A stretch of 64,000 bases of DNA from Henckelia pumila (lineage: Eukaryota; Streptophyta; Magnoliopsida; Lamiales; Gesneriaceae), in the NCBI RefSeq assembly GCF_033568475.1, contig NW_027331833.1, forward strand, positions 6,262,001 to 6,326,000, in the 5' to 3' direction. A program made the translations under genes and the position numbers. Shown here piece by piece: positions 21,797 through 33,869 of this stretch (positions are counted from its first letter, which is position 1; every line of letters begins with the position of its first letter). The notes under the pieces were generated by a model. That model ran no database searches and was not told the origin of the DNA. It was given only the letters and a program-made list of their open reading frames with translations.

Positions 21797-23843
21797 ATGT
21801 CATCAATTCGCAATCCGCTATCTACAATACTCGACAAAAATTTACTGACCGGTCCAAATTACCTCGATTGGCTAAGAAATCTGAAAATCATCTTGAACTC
21901 GGAGAGGATTGCATATACACTTAATGAGTCGCCCATGATAAGGCTCCGACTGATTGTAGCCCTGTAGAGCTACAGACTTACAAGGATTGGTGTGACCATG
22001 ACTTGAAAGCCAAGTGTTATATGCAGGCTTCTATGAATGATGAGCTTCAGCGACGTTTTGAGCATGCAAAGCATGCTGCTGACATTCATTTGCATCTCAA
22101 AAAACTGTTTGGTAAACAAACACGCTCACTTCGACATGCGATTGTCAAGGAGCTAATCACTTTGAGCATGCGAGATGGGGCTTCGGTCCATGAGCATGGC
22201 CTGAAGTTGATTGGGCTTGTGGAGAAACTCGTTAGCATGGATCTTGTACTATCAACTAAGTTGACCACAGACGTGTTGCTCTTGTCACTGCCTAGCTCAT
22301 TTGATCCTTTTGTGGTGAATTTCAACATGAACAAGTTAGATCCAACCCTTGAGGAGTTGGTTAACATGCTTGTTACGTTTGAATCCACAATAAAGAAAGA
22401 GAAGCCGGTTCTTTATGTGGGATCTTCATCTGGTTCAAAGAATAGATCACGTGGGAAGGGAAAGAAGCGTTCTTTCCATGCTCCCAAAAAGAATGTGCCC
22501 TTGAAGAGGCAAGCTCCGAGTCCTGTTGTGGTAGCCACACCAGTTAAGGCTAACAAGACTAATGACGTCTGTCATCATTTCAAGAAACCTGGACATTGGA
22601 AGCGTAATTTCAAAGAATATCTTGACCAGAATAGTTCTGGAAAAGGTATGTTCTACATTGAAGTAAACATTTCACTTAACTCTTCTTCTTGGGTATTAGA
22701 TACCGGCTGTGGCTCACATCTCTGTAATGATTTGCAGGTGATGGCAAGAAGTAGGAGACTTAGGGATGGTGAGACCTTCTTGAGGATGGGCAATGGGGCA
22801 AGAGTTGCTGCCAAAGCTATTGGAGATGTTTACTTATTGTTGGACAATGATTTTAAGTTATGTTTGAGAGATGTTTTGTTTGTACCAGATTTGGTGAAAA
22901 ACATTGTTTCCATTTCTATGCTTGATAAAGATGGATATTCTTGTTTATTTGGCAAAGGTGTTTGCAATATTTACAAGAATGAATATTTAATTGGTACAGG
23001 ACAATTGGAAAACGATCTCTATAATTTAAAATTGAAAGATATTCCAATGTATAATGTCCAAGAGATATCAACAACATCCAAAAGAAAACAAGATACTCTA
23101 AATCCAGCACACTTATGGAATGCTCGATTAGGTCATATATCTTTAAGAAGGATGAACAAGCTAGTGGGAGAATACATGTTTGATATGTCTGATATTAATT
23201 CTCTTACTACTTGTGAACCCTGTCTAAAAGGAAAGATAACCAAAATTCCCTTTAAGGGCTATGTGGAGCGAGCCAAGGGACTGTTGGATTTGATCCATAC
23301 AGATGTGTGTGGTCCAATGAGCATCACCACTAAGCATGGACATTCTTACTTCATTACCTTTACCGATGACTTCTCTAGGTATGGGTATGTGTATTTGATG
23401 AAATACAAATCTGAAGCTTTTGAAAGGTTCAAAGAATTCAGAAATGAAGTGGAGAAACAATTGGGACGAAGCATCAAGGCACTCCGATCGGATCGAGGTG
23501 GTGAGTACTTGAGTGCTGAATTCCAAGAGTATCTTAGGGAGAATGGGATTCTCTCACAGTGGACTCCTCCTGGTACACCTCAGTTGAATGGTGTTTCGGA
23601 ACGTCATAACCGGACTTTGATGGATATGGTTCGGTCTATGATGGGGTTCACAGAGTTACCGCCATCCTTTTGGGGATATGCGCTTGAAACAGCGGCACTG
23701 TTGTTAAACAATGTCCATAAAAATGCAGTTGATAAGACACCATATGAGATATGGATGGGAAAGCCTCCAAAGTATTCTTATCTTAGAATATGGGGGTGCC
23801 CTACTTATGTGAAGCAGACAGTGGGAGATAAATTGGATGCTCG
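21797..23843 (+). pseudogene. gag-pol N-terminal part of family A, body 2, cut in integrase
   Basis: The ATG at 21797 opens Gag, but a one-base loss near 21931 (TCGCCCATG, against TCGCCCCATG in body 1) shifts the frame. From 22003 a single open frame covers the Gag tail, the same defective zinc knuckle (Cys to Phe twice), protease D-T-G (near 22700) and integrase through D, D and E (the motif here is S-E-R-H-N). The frame ends where the family B solo LTR entered at 23843/23844, inside G-D-K-L-D-A-R. The five bases GCTCG at 23839-23843 are duplicated at 25715-25719. Confidence 0.88.
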
Positions 23844-25714
23844 TGAAAGAGTGGGTGCCCAGTGAGCCAACTTGTGGCTATGGGCTTTGATGAATCTTTG
23901 TACAAACGATCTTTTGTTTAATATAATTTACACTTTTATTAATGGCAATGACTTTATCTTTCTTCATATTGTTATATTGTGATATACTATTGTTGTTTTG
24001 ATAAAGACCTTGAATATACTATAGTGTATGTAAGATGTGGTAGAACATGGGGATGTCTATCATGAAATACATCTTATAGTCACTGTATATTCTAAACTGT
24101 TCCTAGTCGATTGAGCCGTCCGATAATAAGGATAAGGATCGCTCGAGTTTGAGACTAGCATTTGCGATGCGGAGTACCACGTTTCATTGGTAGGGAACAT
24201 GGAGATGTTCGAAGCATGCAAATGGATATTCATAGGATGAATAATCGAACTACCCTATCCGGACTTTTCAAGTGGTTATCACTTATCGAGTGGATAAAGT
24301 CCGCGGTTTTGGTTGTACACCATTAGTCCTTACTACTTGAAACATCATGGAGACTCTATATGCTAGTACTGTGCTTTGACTCGTTTACCGACTCTATGGG
24401 GGTCATCAGGTGTCGGGATTGGGTACAGTTACAACACACATAGGAGTCGATGCATTGTTGTCAAGGATTCACCACATACTTGTGAGTGTGGATATCCTAT
24501 GCGATCTGAGGAGATATTAGTGTGACGAATCTCTGGCCAGAGTACTTGATGTGATTTAAGAAATGGTTTCTTAGTAGCACATGCGATGTCACTAATTTGA
24601 TCTTCAAGATGTATTGCATAGTTATCGAATCTTGAGCGACTCTCGATATACCAATGGTTGTTGATTCGATCGGGATATATGGATGAAGGGACCGTACTGT
24701 ACGCTAACCAAAATCTACTGGTTCTTGTAGGCACTATCAGTGATACCTAGGGAATCATGGGGCGATGTTGCTAGGCGCTTTACCATGATTCGTTGGGCAA
24801 GTCGGAAATCGTTGTTCCGAGTCACAAGGAGTTGTGAGCCCACGGCTAGCTGTATCCCTGAACCATTGAGGGTCACACAGTGTAATGGAGTTTTAATCCC
24901 CGTTGAGATAGTTAAATTTAAAGAGTTAAATTTGATGAATAAAGAAGTTGGACTTCTTAAATAAGAGTAAGGGAGTAGGATTTCCTAAAATGACATAGGG
25001 ATGTACATTTTTGGAAACCACTGAATTCGGATTCAGGAAAATTTATCTTGACTTTAAAATGTGCAGAAATGGTTTCTGTGCACATTGGTAAAATCGGTTT
25101 ATCAATCGGAGTCACGATGAATTTTATATTAATTTCTGAACATGCGGGCTTTGCTTGTCGGGCCTCAACTTATGACTAATGGGCCCTAAGGTGTTAGTGG
25201 CCTGCATTATAAATAAGTTATTACAGTACAGAAATTACACACAACAGGTCATTATTTTTGAGACAGGATTTTCGAAACCCTCCTCTCTCTCTCAAACATA
25301 TTTCGGCCGAACCCCTCCCTCTCTGTCAGAGAAATTCCGGTCTGTGATTTTGAATTGCAGTCAGGAATAACGAATCAGATTCGTTTAATCTCTTCGCAGA
25401 AAAACTTCTGATAGATTTTCTAGTGCAATCTATCAGAGGGATTTAAACCCCATTCGTGGACCTGATTGAAGGAGTTCATCAGTTCCTGGGAGAGAAAACA
25501 AGAGCAGATTAATTCTGTTGGTGTCCAATAATCTCGCTTCGAGATTGAAGGTAAAATTTAATTAATTGTTATTTGAATTTTACACACACAATATAATTTA
25601 ATCGTTGAATGGTTGATACCCACACCATGGAATTGTTCCATGATAAAATTTTTAAACTTCCGCTGCACTGGGTATCAATCGTGATTGATCTGGGAACACG
25701 CCAGTTTTCCAACA
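23844..25714 (+). mobile_element. Solo LTR of family B nested in body 2 of composite A
   Basis: 1871 bp, starting TGAAAGAGTGGGTGCCC and ending GTTTTCCAACA, flanked by the 5-bp duplication GCTCG (23839-23843 and 25715-25719). It matches the LTRs of the full element at 44909-53991 along its length with many scattered differences. It is therefore an older family B insertion whose internal region was lost by LTR-LTR recombination. Confidence 0.92.
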
Positions 25715-27599
25715 GCTCGATCCATTTTATGCTACTTCGTGGGATATCCAAGGAATTCGGTTGGATATTATTTCTATCATTCCAAAGAAACAAAGGTGTT
25801 TGTTTCTAGGAATGCGACCTTCTTGGAAAAGAAATTTCTATTGGATAGAAAATGGGAGATGATAGAACTCGAGGAAGTTCGAGAAACACCCACGATTGTA
25901 GAGCCCACACCCAAACATCCAAGAGAGGAGATACAAGTTCCTAGAAGATCCGAGAGGATCTCGAGACCACCTATGAGGTATGGTCTGCTTCTTGAAGAGG
26001 GCCATGATGAGCCTGACCATGGATGTGATCCAAGGACCTTCAAGGAAGCATTTTCTGATGCCGATTCATCCAAGTGGCTTGAAGCAATGGAATCTGAGAT
26101 GAATTCCATGTATTCGAACCAAGTGTGGAATCTTGTGGATCCACCAGAAGGAATTGTTCCTATAGGGTGTAAATAGATTTACAAGAGGAAGCTTGGGATG
26201 GATGGGAAGGTGGTGAACTTCAAGGCTCGATTGGTAGCAAAAGGTTATACTCAAAGACAAGGAGTTAAATTTGAAGAAACTTTTTCTCCAGTTGCAATGT
26301 TCAAGTCTATTAGGATAATGCTTGCCATTGCCGCATGGTATGACTATGAAATATGACAGATGGATGTGAAGACAGCTTTTCTTAATGGGGATATTAAGGA
26401 AGAAATTTATATGTCTCAACCTGAAGGGTTCATATCTATCGAAAGTGAGCATAAAGTATGAAAACTTCAGAGATCTATTTATGGTCTCAAACAGGCATCT
26501 AGGAGTTGGAACCTCAGATTTGATGGTACAATCAAAGAGTTTGGGTTTACTAAGAATCCTGAGGAACCATGTGTGTATAAGAAGGTCAGTGGGAGTGCTG
26601 TGACATTCCTGGTACTTTATGTTGATGACATTCTACTCATTGGAAATGATGTAGAAATGTTGCAATCAACTAAAGTATGGTTATCGAGTAAGTTCTCAAT
26701 GAAGGATTTGGGTGAAGCATCTTTTGTATTGGGAATACAAATCTATCGGGATAGATCTAAAAGATTGCTTGGTCTCACCCAGTCCACATACATTGATACC
26801 ATCGTGAAGAGGTTCTTGATGAATGAGTCTAAGAGAGGACATCTACCAGTGTGTCATGGCGTGTCTCTATCCAATTCCATGTCTCCCAATAATGATGTAG
26901 AGATAGAGACAATGACACGCATTCCATATGCATCTGCAATTGGTAGTATCATGTATGCGATGATATCTACACGTCCTGACGTGGCCTTTGCACTAAGTGT
27001 TACAAGTAGATATCAATCGAACCCTGGTCTTCCACACTGGAAAGCTGTGAAAGACATTCTCAAGTATTTGAGAAGGACTAAGAATATGTTCTTGGTTTAT
27101 GGGGGTGAAGAACTAAAATTGGAAGGCTATACCGACTCTAGCTTCCAAAGAGATGTTGATGATTCGATGTCAACTCCGGTTTTGTATTCATGCTCAATGG
27201 TGTTGTTGTTTGTTGGAAGAGTTTCAAGCAAAACAGCACTGCGGATTCAACCACTGAGGCAGAATATATTGCTTCATCCGATGCTGCAAAGGAAGTTGTT
27301 TGGATTAGGAATTTCGTCCAAGAGTTGGGCGTTATTCCTAATGGAGTTGATCCAGTCCCGGTGTACTGCGACAACACTGGTGCCGTTGCTCAGGCAAAAG
27401 AACCAAGGTCTCATCAGAAATCCAAACATGTACTGATAAAATACCACATCATCCGGGAGTGGAACGAGGAGATGTCTTGTTAGACAGAGTTGCCTCTGCA
27501 GATAATGTTGCTGATCCACTAACTAAGCCTTTACCAGGACCATTGTTCGAAAAGTATCGCGAATCAATGGGTTTGAAGAATATGGGTAGTTGGCTCTAG
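25715..27599 (+). pseudogene. pol C-terminal part of family A, body 2
   Basis: It resumes integrase exactly where 23843 left off (after the duplicated GCTCG) and continues through RT and RNase H. The two stops shared with body 1 are at 26174 (TAG) and 26354 (TGA). A further private TGA at 26459-26461 comes from a C-to-A change. RT Y-V-D-D is near 26620. The RNase H frameshift near 27178 is shared. A 6-base loss near 27458 removes part of the C-terminus. The stop TAG is at 27597. Confidence 0.88.
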
Positions 27600-27613
27600 T
27601 GCAAGTGGGAGAT
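27600..27613 (+). promoter_or_regulatory. Polypurine tract before LTR3
   Basis: TGCAAGTGGGAGAT directly precedes LTR3, as at 17905-17918. Confidence 0.85.
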
Positions 27614-29201
27614 TGTTAGAGTAGGTGCCCGTCGAGCCATTGTGTTGGCTGATGGTCCTTGAGAGAACTCTTGTATGACAATCTTTATTTTAATAATATT
27701 TTACATTATTTAATTTGGCACATCTTTATCTTTATACCCATGCTAGCTGCATAGATAAAGCCCTTGAATATACAAATAGTAGAAAGAATATGAGATGGTC
27801 ATGTGATGACTATCATGAAACTCATATTTGGAATACTGTATATTCTAAACTGTTCCTAGTCGATTCAGCCGCCATAAAGAAGGATAAAGGCCGCTCGAGC
27901 TTGAAACTAGTATTTGCGATGTGAGTACCATGTTTCATTGGTAGGGGACATGGAGATGTCCAAGCATGCAAATAGGTGCTCCTTGTAGAGTGCACTGAAC
28001 AACCCTCCCTAAAGAACTTTCCAAGTGGTTCTCACTTATCGAGTGGAGAAGTCCTAGTTTATGGTTGTACACCACTAGTCCTTATGACCCGGGACAACAT
28101 GGAGACTCTATATGCTAGTGCTTCACTTTGACTTGTTTATCGACTCATCTGGGGTCATCAGGTGGCAATGTTGGGTGTTGTGACGAAACATATAGGAGTC
28201 AATGCATTGTAGTCAGGGATTCACCGCTTACCTACGGGTATGGATATCCTATGTGATCTCATGCATGCGTAGCTTGAAATCTCTGATCAGAGTAGGTGGT
28301 AATTAAGAAAGGAGTTTTTTGAATTATACCTTTGATGCAACTACGGCATGACATATAGTTATCGATTCAATGACAACTCTCGATAAACCAATGGTTGTCA
28401 AATCCGTCGGGATATATGAGTTGAAGGGACCGTACTGTACGCTAACCATAATAGATTGGTTCTTGCAGGCACTATCATTTGATACCTAGGGAGTCATGTA
28501 AGCGATGCTGCTAGACGTTTACATGTCTGGTTGGGTACTATCAGATTTGAGTTTTCTGACGTTCTTATTATCAATGTGTTGATCAATAAGAATGGAGCTA
28601 TATAGGGTATGTTCATATAAGGGACTTGTTGATCCCGAATCACATGGAGATGTGAACCCACTGCTAGTTGTATCAATAAACTATTGAGGGTCACACAAGT
28701 ACTAGTTTTCTAGATCCCGTTGAGATTAAAATTAGTTCAATATGTTGAATAACTTATAAAGGAGTTTATAAGTAAAATAAATTAAAAGTTTGACTTCTAA
28801 ATTGGAGAATGAATGGAATAAGTAACTTTTAATTTGTGAATGTATTCCAAGATTAAAAAGTTGACTTAAAATAATTAGTTTGTGAAAATGTTGATTTTCT
28901 AAACTATTATTTTGAACTTAATTAATTAATTCAAGTGTTGAATTAATTTTACACTAGTAGATTTTTTAATGTACAAATAATTAAATTAATTCAAGTGTTG
29001 AATTAATTAAATACTATTGAGTCTAGTAGAGCTCAAATTAATATAGTGTTGTATAATTATTGATACTAGTGGACTTGAATGAGTTCAAGTTAAATTTAAT
29101 TAATTGATTAAATTTAAATGCGTTTAGGTTTAATAATTAATTAAAATAAGTTCAAAATGCCATTTGAATATATATGTATTTATATATGTATACATATTAA
29201 C

Positions 29202-29236
<35 letters not shown>

Positions 29237-29809
29237 ATATATATATGTGTGTGTATGGAATGTGAAGGGTTAAAGCTTTGAGTGCAATTTTTCATGCATG
29301 CTTTGGACTTTTCCATGCATGACTTAATTGTACTCATTTAATCCCTCATCTTTAATATATTATTTTGAATAATATATACACACACATTCCACTCCATTTT
29401 TGATAGGTGGTGGCCGAACACTTTGAGAGAATTTCTCCAAGTTTTTCTTTTCATTTTTGTGGAAGAAGAAAAGGAAAATCTCAATGAAAAATTCTCTAAA
29501 TATTCTAGTGCATATTTAGAGCGGATCTAGATCATCTAGTCGTGGACCTAATTCGAAGGCTTGAAGTGTTGAATCCATTTTGAGCAAGGTGTGCTCTTGG
29601 AAGCTTGTAGATAGTGTCTACCATTTCAAGAGCCTAGTTTTTTTATCAACTTGGTTGGAGCCATAAATCAATCTTTGAGATTGATAGGTAAAATTCTAAA
29701 CACCCTATGGTTGTTTAATTTTGAATGCTACACAAGTGCTCGGATCTCTTTTGTTAAAAATTTAATATTTCCGCTGCATTTTCGGGCACGAGTTAACCGA
29801 TCCCCTTCA
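27614..29809 (+). mobile_element. LTR3 of composite A
   Basis: 2196 bp, ending CGATCCCCTTCA and followed by the target-site duplication TGTCC (29810-29814). Its last 0.7 kb differs from LTR1 and LTR2, including a longer TA repeat at about 29206-29233, AAGGAAAATC where they have an A run, and TTTTCGGGCACG near the end. Confidence 0.92.
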
Positions 29810-29814
29810 TGTCC

Positions 29815-31290
29815 TTGGTTTATAAGTTGGGTTAAAGGGTGTCCAATGGGTTAGTTCTAGGAAGGAGAATGGACTAAGATAAGTGAGCAGAATTTTGTAA
29901 GGATTGGGGCTTCCCGGAAACGAGTGTTTGAAACTGGGTAAAAATCAAATTTTGGTTATGAACTCGGGTCTAGAATTATTCTTAGATGTCGGGATTATAT
30001 CGGTTCAAGCGGAAACGAATTCGATTAAGTGTTGGTCGAGTTTTAGGCTATTTATTGGATAGGTTCAGAATTTTGGATTGAATGAGGGGCTGTCCGGAAA
30101 TGAATTTTTATAAAATGATTGGATGGGAATATTACCCCGAGGATGACTTTCTAGTTTATTTTAGAGTGCGCGGGAACCGTGGTTTCAAGCAGAATTCTTT
30201 TTGAATAAGAATCGAGTAAATTAGAACCTTTATGGGCGAACCGCTCGAATTGTCCTAAGCGTAAATTATGGTTTAGATTCCTACCTTTGGTTTCCTCCTT
30301 ACATCTCCATCCCGATCATCCATGTGTGAGTCATCTGAATGATTATCGAGTAAATGTTTACAGTAAAGCATGAAAGAAAACATTTTTATGAACGAAGTGA
30401 GTTGGTTGTGACTATAGTAAAACATGTTTTTGGACGGGCTGGGAGAAGTCTTGGCTTTTCTTACCAAAATATTCATGTGTATGGACGGGCTGAGAGAAAT
30501 CTTGGCTTTTCATACCATCCATAGGGCAAGATGGGTTGGGAGATATCCTGACTTCCTTGCGACATAGTGCACTGCAGCCATGATCGAGATCGAAACCACA
30601 AAGTCACAATTCAAGGATCTAAGTTCACAGTTACAGTTCAAAATTTATATGATCATGTTTCAGTACAGTTTATGCAGTTACATTGATTATGTTCGACTTA
30701 GCCATGCATATGTTCCATTCATGTTCACTTCCTTTTTAGAAATCTTTTGTTTAAGATAAGATCACAAAGTATTTTATTACAAGCTATTTTAATATTTGTG
30801 TGCATGTATTTATGTAGTACTCGTTATTTCTCCCATATTCTTGTTGGGCCACTAGGCTCACTCACTACATCTACTTGGTGCAGGTATATGTTATCATTGA
30901 GATTGAGGGGCAGGACTATCGAGCGGACTGTGATGCGGGCACGGCACATCCTCCGACCTATGCTAGTCTTCCGCAAAAGTTTATTTTAACATTTTATAGT
31001 ATTTTATCCTGTTACTTGGATTAATATAAACGTAAAGATTTATTGATCGTCTTTGGGCATGTAAATATCAAATTATATGATTTATGGACGTTTGGAAGGT
31101 TGCATCTTTTTCTCCGGTTCTTGTTCATTTCCCGGTCTAGTTTATTTAATATTGTTGGTTGTATATTTTTTTTGTTGCTGTCTGTGTCAGACGGGTTTAA
31201 ATATAAATAGACAGGTCATGCCGAAATTTTTTCTTAAAATCCGCATTTTCTCAAATCATGCTTTTGACGGAATTCCCTAATCTATCAATA
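29815..31290 (+). mobile_element. Right part of the gypsy-like LTR split by composite A
   Basis: It continues the sequence interrupted at 10095. GT-rich, gene-poor sequence runs to a stretch with TCACTCACTACATCTACTTG and GTGCAGGTATATG (near 30870-30900), typical of the late part of long gypsy LTRs. It has no coding. The left breakpoint of the 12-kb tandem duplication (30236) falls inside it. Its own 3' end is not defined. Confidence 0.4.
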
Positions 31291-32131
31291 TACTATATTG
31301 AGCTATATTAATCTAATTAACGAATTGTAATAACCAAGTCTCCTTGTGTGATTTAACAATTGCAATTGCATTAACGATTTGTGGAATCCTATAGCTTTTG
31401 ACCTGGTGGACTATGACTATCAACATGTACCCAACCTCATATCTCTATGCAAGTTGTAGATCCATGGATTATATTACCCTATCATGTCATAAAATATCCT
31501 CTCGGTATCAATTATAACACATAAAATCAATTCGAAGTTGATCAATCTCCAAGATTTCAATAAACAAAATAATATAATCAAGAATTCTTAAAAATCAAAT
31601 TCAATCTTCAAAAATAAATCAAAACAAAGTTTTGGGGGTAGGATCCCCTAAATCCCAACAAATAAAAGAAATCTAAGAAGAAAAGAAAACTAGTGTTTGC
31701 GGTTGTTGTTCTTTCTCGAGTTCTTCACGATCTTCCCTCTTCAAGTTATTCTCTTTGATGGCGGCCGCTTCTCTGTTGCGTCTCTGAAGTCCAACCCTCA
31801 AAACGTTAGTCTTTGTTCTATTTATGTGGCCCAAGACTCCTTCCTTTCTGAATCACGATCAAAAATATTTTTTTCCTTTTTGCGGGCGCTCTAGGGCATT
31901 AAAAAATGGCCGTCCGAGTGCACCCCTACATTGTCCCAGGGTCAATTTTCATTGCTGGTGCTCTCGGGCGGTAAAATATTGATACTAGGGCACGGCCCTA
32001 TGTTGTCCCAGCGCGCAATATTTTTGAAAAAATCATAACTTGAGTTCTAACCGTCGGATCGAGCTGAAATTTTGACATCAGTTTTAAAACATCCTAAACT
32101 ATAATCGGAATGGTGAAGATTGGATTTGGAT
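31291..32131. mobile_element. LTR-like retroelement remnant
   Basis: No coding is supported. It contains GTTTTGGGGGTAGGATCCCC, an AT-rich leader-like stretch, TGATGGCGGCCGCTTC, and CGCTC/CGGGCGGTAAAA motifs near 31890-32000 like those at 3675-3870. The sequence continues after the solo LTR at 33870, so that LTR inserted into this older element. The family is not identified. Confidence 0.4.
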
Positions 32132-32307
32132 TGTAGTGACCCTTACCTGGATCACCTACTAAATAGAACTTAGGCATGCAATTAACTTAATTAAATGGAT
32201 ATCAGAATAAAACTGCGAAAACCATAAACATTATACAATCCCAAGGCAAGGAATATGTAAATAACCAAATATTATACAACCAGATTGAACAACTGTATCA
32301 ATCCAAT

Positions 32308-33089
32308 AACAACAGAAATAAAACCTAGGCGAAGCTCCAGCTGACCAACCACTGCCTAGCCCCTCTTGGATCCACCCGCCTCATCCAATCGCAAACCTGC
32401 CCAATGGAATAGGGTGTCCAGAAACACAGAGTATGAGACGTGAGCATAAAACGCTCAGTACGAGAGTATGAGTATACATGCATGCAAAGTGAACTCCCTA
32501 TAGACTCGAGGTCAAGGATCAGATAACAGAGACAGACCGGGCCCTGGTATGTAGCACGATGTGCCGTCGCTTCAGGAGGTGGCTCCCATACCATAATACC
32601 AGTGGATATGCCGGACCCAAATCGATGGAAGTCCAACCACTAACAGGAAAGGGAAAAACCCTACTAACAGACATCTCGAAGGAGATAGCTCAGTATGCAA
32701 CAACAGAAATAAAACCTAGGCGAAGCTCCAGCTGACCAACCACTGCCTAGCCCCTCTTGGATTCACCCGCCTCATCCAATCGCAAACCTGCCCAATGGAA
32801 TAGGGTGTCCAGAAACACAGAGTACGAGACGTGAGCATAAAACGCTCAGTACGAGAGTATGAGTATACATGCATGCAAAGTGAACTCCCTATAGACTCGA
32901 GGTCAAGGATCAGATAACAGAGACAGACCGGGCCCTGGTATGTAGCACGCTATGCCGTCGCTTCAGGAGGTGGCTTCCATACCATAATACCAGTGGATAT
33001 GCCGAACCCAAATCGATGGAAGTCCAACCACTAACAGGAAAGGGAAAAACCCTACTAACAGACATCTCGAAGGAGATAGCTCAGTATGC
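32308..33089 (-). repeat. Internal direct duplication (about 391 bp x 2) in the solo LTR
   Basis: The stretch from AACAACAGAAATAAAACC to GATAGCTCAGTATGCA is present twice head to tail, at about 32308-32698 and 32699-33089, with a few substitutions. Both copies contain CTCCCTATAGACTC, the sequence into which family B inserted in unit 2. The same doubling exists in unit 2, so it predates the 12-kb duplication. Confidence 0.9.
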
Positions 33090-33524
33090 AAATGAATGCA
33101 GCATAAATCAATGACATATAAACCATGCAGTCACATAATACATGCATACTCAGTCAGGATATCTCGAACAGTACTTTCGTACCTCAAATCAGTGCAAGCT
33201 CTATCAACTCTAGGTCCACGCCTATAGTCTGCTCTACACTGCCAAATGATACTACTATCATTATAGTGCTCTAAAAGCCTTAACTAAGCTATTGCATACT
33301 CCTAAATATTTATTGAAAGCAAAAGCTATACCTTCGTCCATCGTTAGCCCTTTGCTGTCGAGTGCCTCAAAACTAGGCCAAAGCTCCGCTACGATGCCTG
33401 GATCGCTATGCCACTTCCAGATTTCCCACGGGACGCCTAGAATTCCCTATATCTGAGTTAGAAGGCTAAGGAATTGAGAGAGAAGAGGGGAATTGGTGCA
33501 CTCAAATGTGAGCTCGGCACCCCC

Positions 33525-33815
33525 TATTTATAGACGATGATCAGAACCTCCGTTCCTTGATCGGAATGTCCGATCCCGACATCGGAGCTTCCGATCTCGC
33601 TTATCTGCCACGTGTCAAAATCTCACTGGTTGAATTTGGATAGGGGTGATCGGAACTTCCGATCCTGCCACACGTCATGCCTGACGTAATTCGATCGGAG
33701 CTTCCGATCGTTCCTTCGGAGCTTCCGATTCTGTTCGGAGCTTTCGAACTCACATTCGGAGCTTCCGATCTTGTTCGGAGCTTCCGATCCTGCCTTCGGA
33801 GCTTCCGAACCCTTT
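33525..33815 (-). promoter_or_regulatory. U3 promoter of the gypsy LTR: TATA box and palindromic motif array
   Basis: On the minus strand CTATAAATAGGGG (33533-33521) is a good TATA box. In the 280 bp upstream, nine well-formed and one decayed copies of a palindrome with core TCGGAGCTTCCGA occur (33559 to about 33813). A G-box core CACGTG (near 33609) and TGACGT/ACGTCA elements (near 33675-33688) lie among them. Plant LTR promoters often carry repeated activator sites in U3. Binding is inferred. Confidence 0.55.
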
Positions 33816-33869
33816 CCAAGTAATTATGATTAATTTCTTAATCACTGATTTTGGTTACGGGCCACTACA

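Larger units (their letters stand above)
10096..29809 (+). mobile_element. Three-LTR, two-body Ty1/copia composite (family A)
   Basis: The order is LTR1 (10096-12274), internal 1 (12275-17918), LTR2 (17919-20098), internal 2 (20099-27613) and LTR3 (27614-29809). One 5-bp target-site duplication, TGTCC, flanks the whole structure (10091-10095 and 29810-29814), so it is a single insertion that was later rearranged. Both bodies share the order gag, protease, integrase, RT, RNase H (copia order) and several identical disabling mutations. LTRs of about 2.2 kb, a TGGTATCAGAGC primer site and a total near 9.9 kb per unit fit large copia lineages such as Angela. That lineage is a guess. Confidence 0.93.
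32132..33869 (-). mobile_element. Solo LTR of a chromovirus-type gypsy element, unit 1
   Basis: Ends are TGTAGTGACCC and GGGCCACTACA (plus strand), flanked by the 5-bp duplication TGGAT (32127-32131 and 33870-33874). Similarity in layout to the oriented LTR at 6054-8236 gives minus orientation. The U3 region has a motif array (33555-33815) and a TATA box (33525-33532). The length of 1738 bp includes an internal 391-bp duplication. No internal region remains, so it is a product of LTR-LTR recombination. Confidence 0.88.

Noticed and set aside
32325..32636. 103-residue minus-strand frame repeated in unit 2
   Set aside because: It lies wholly inside the solo gypsy LTR and carries no recognisable domain. 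It is open by chance.
33601..33819. Small protein gene on the minus strand
   Set aside because: The frame runs through the palindrome array of a solo LTR U3 region. Its repeated residues mirror the DNA repeats.
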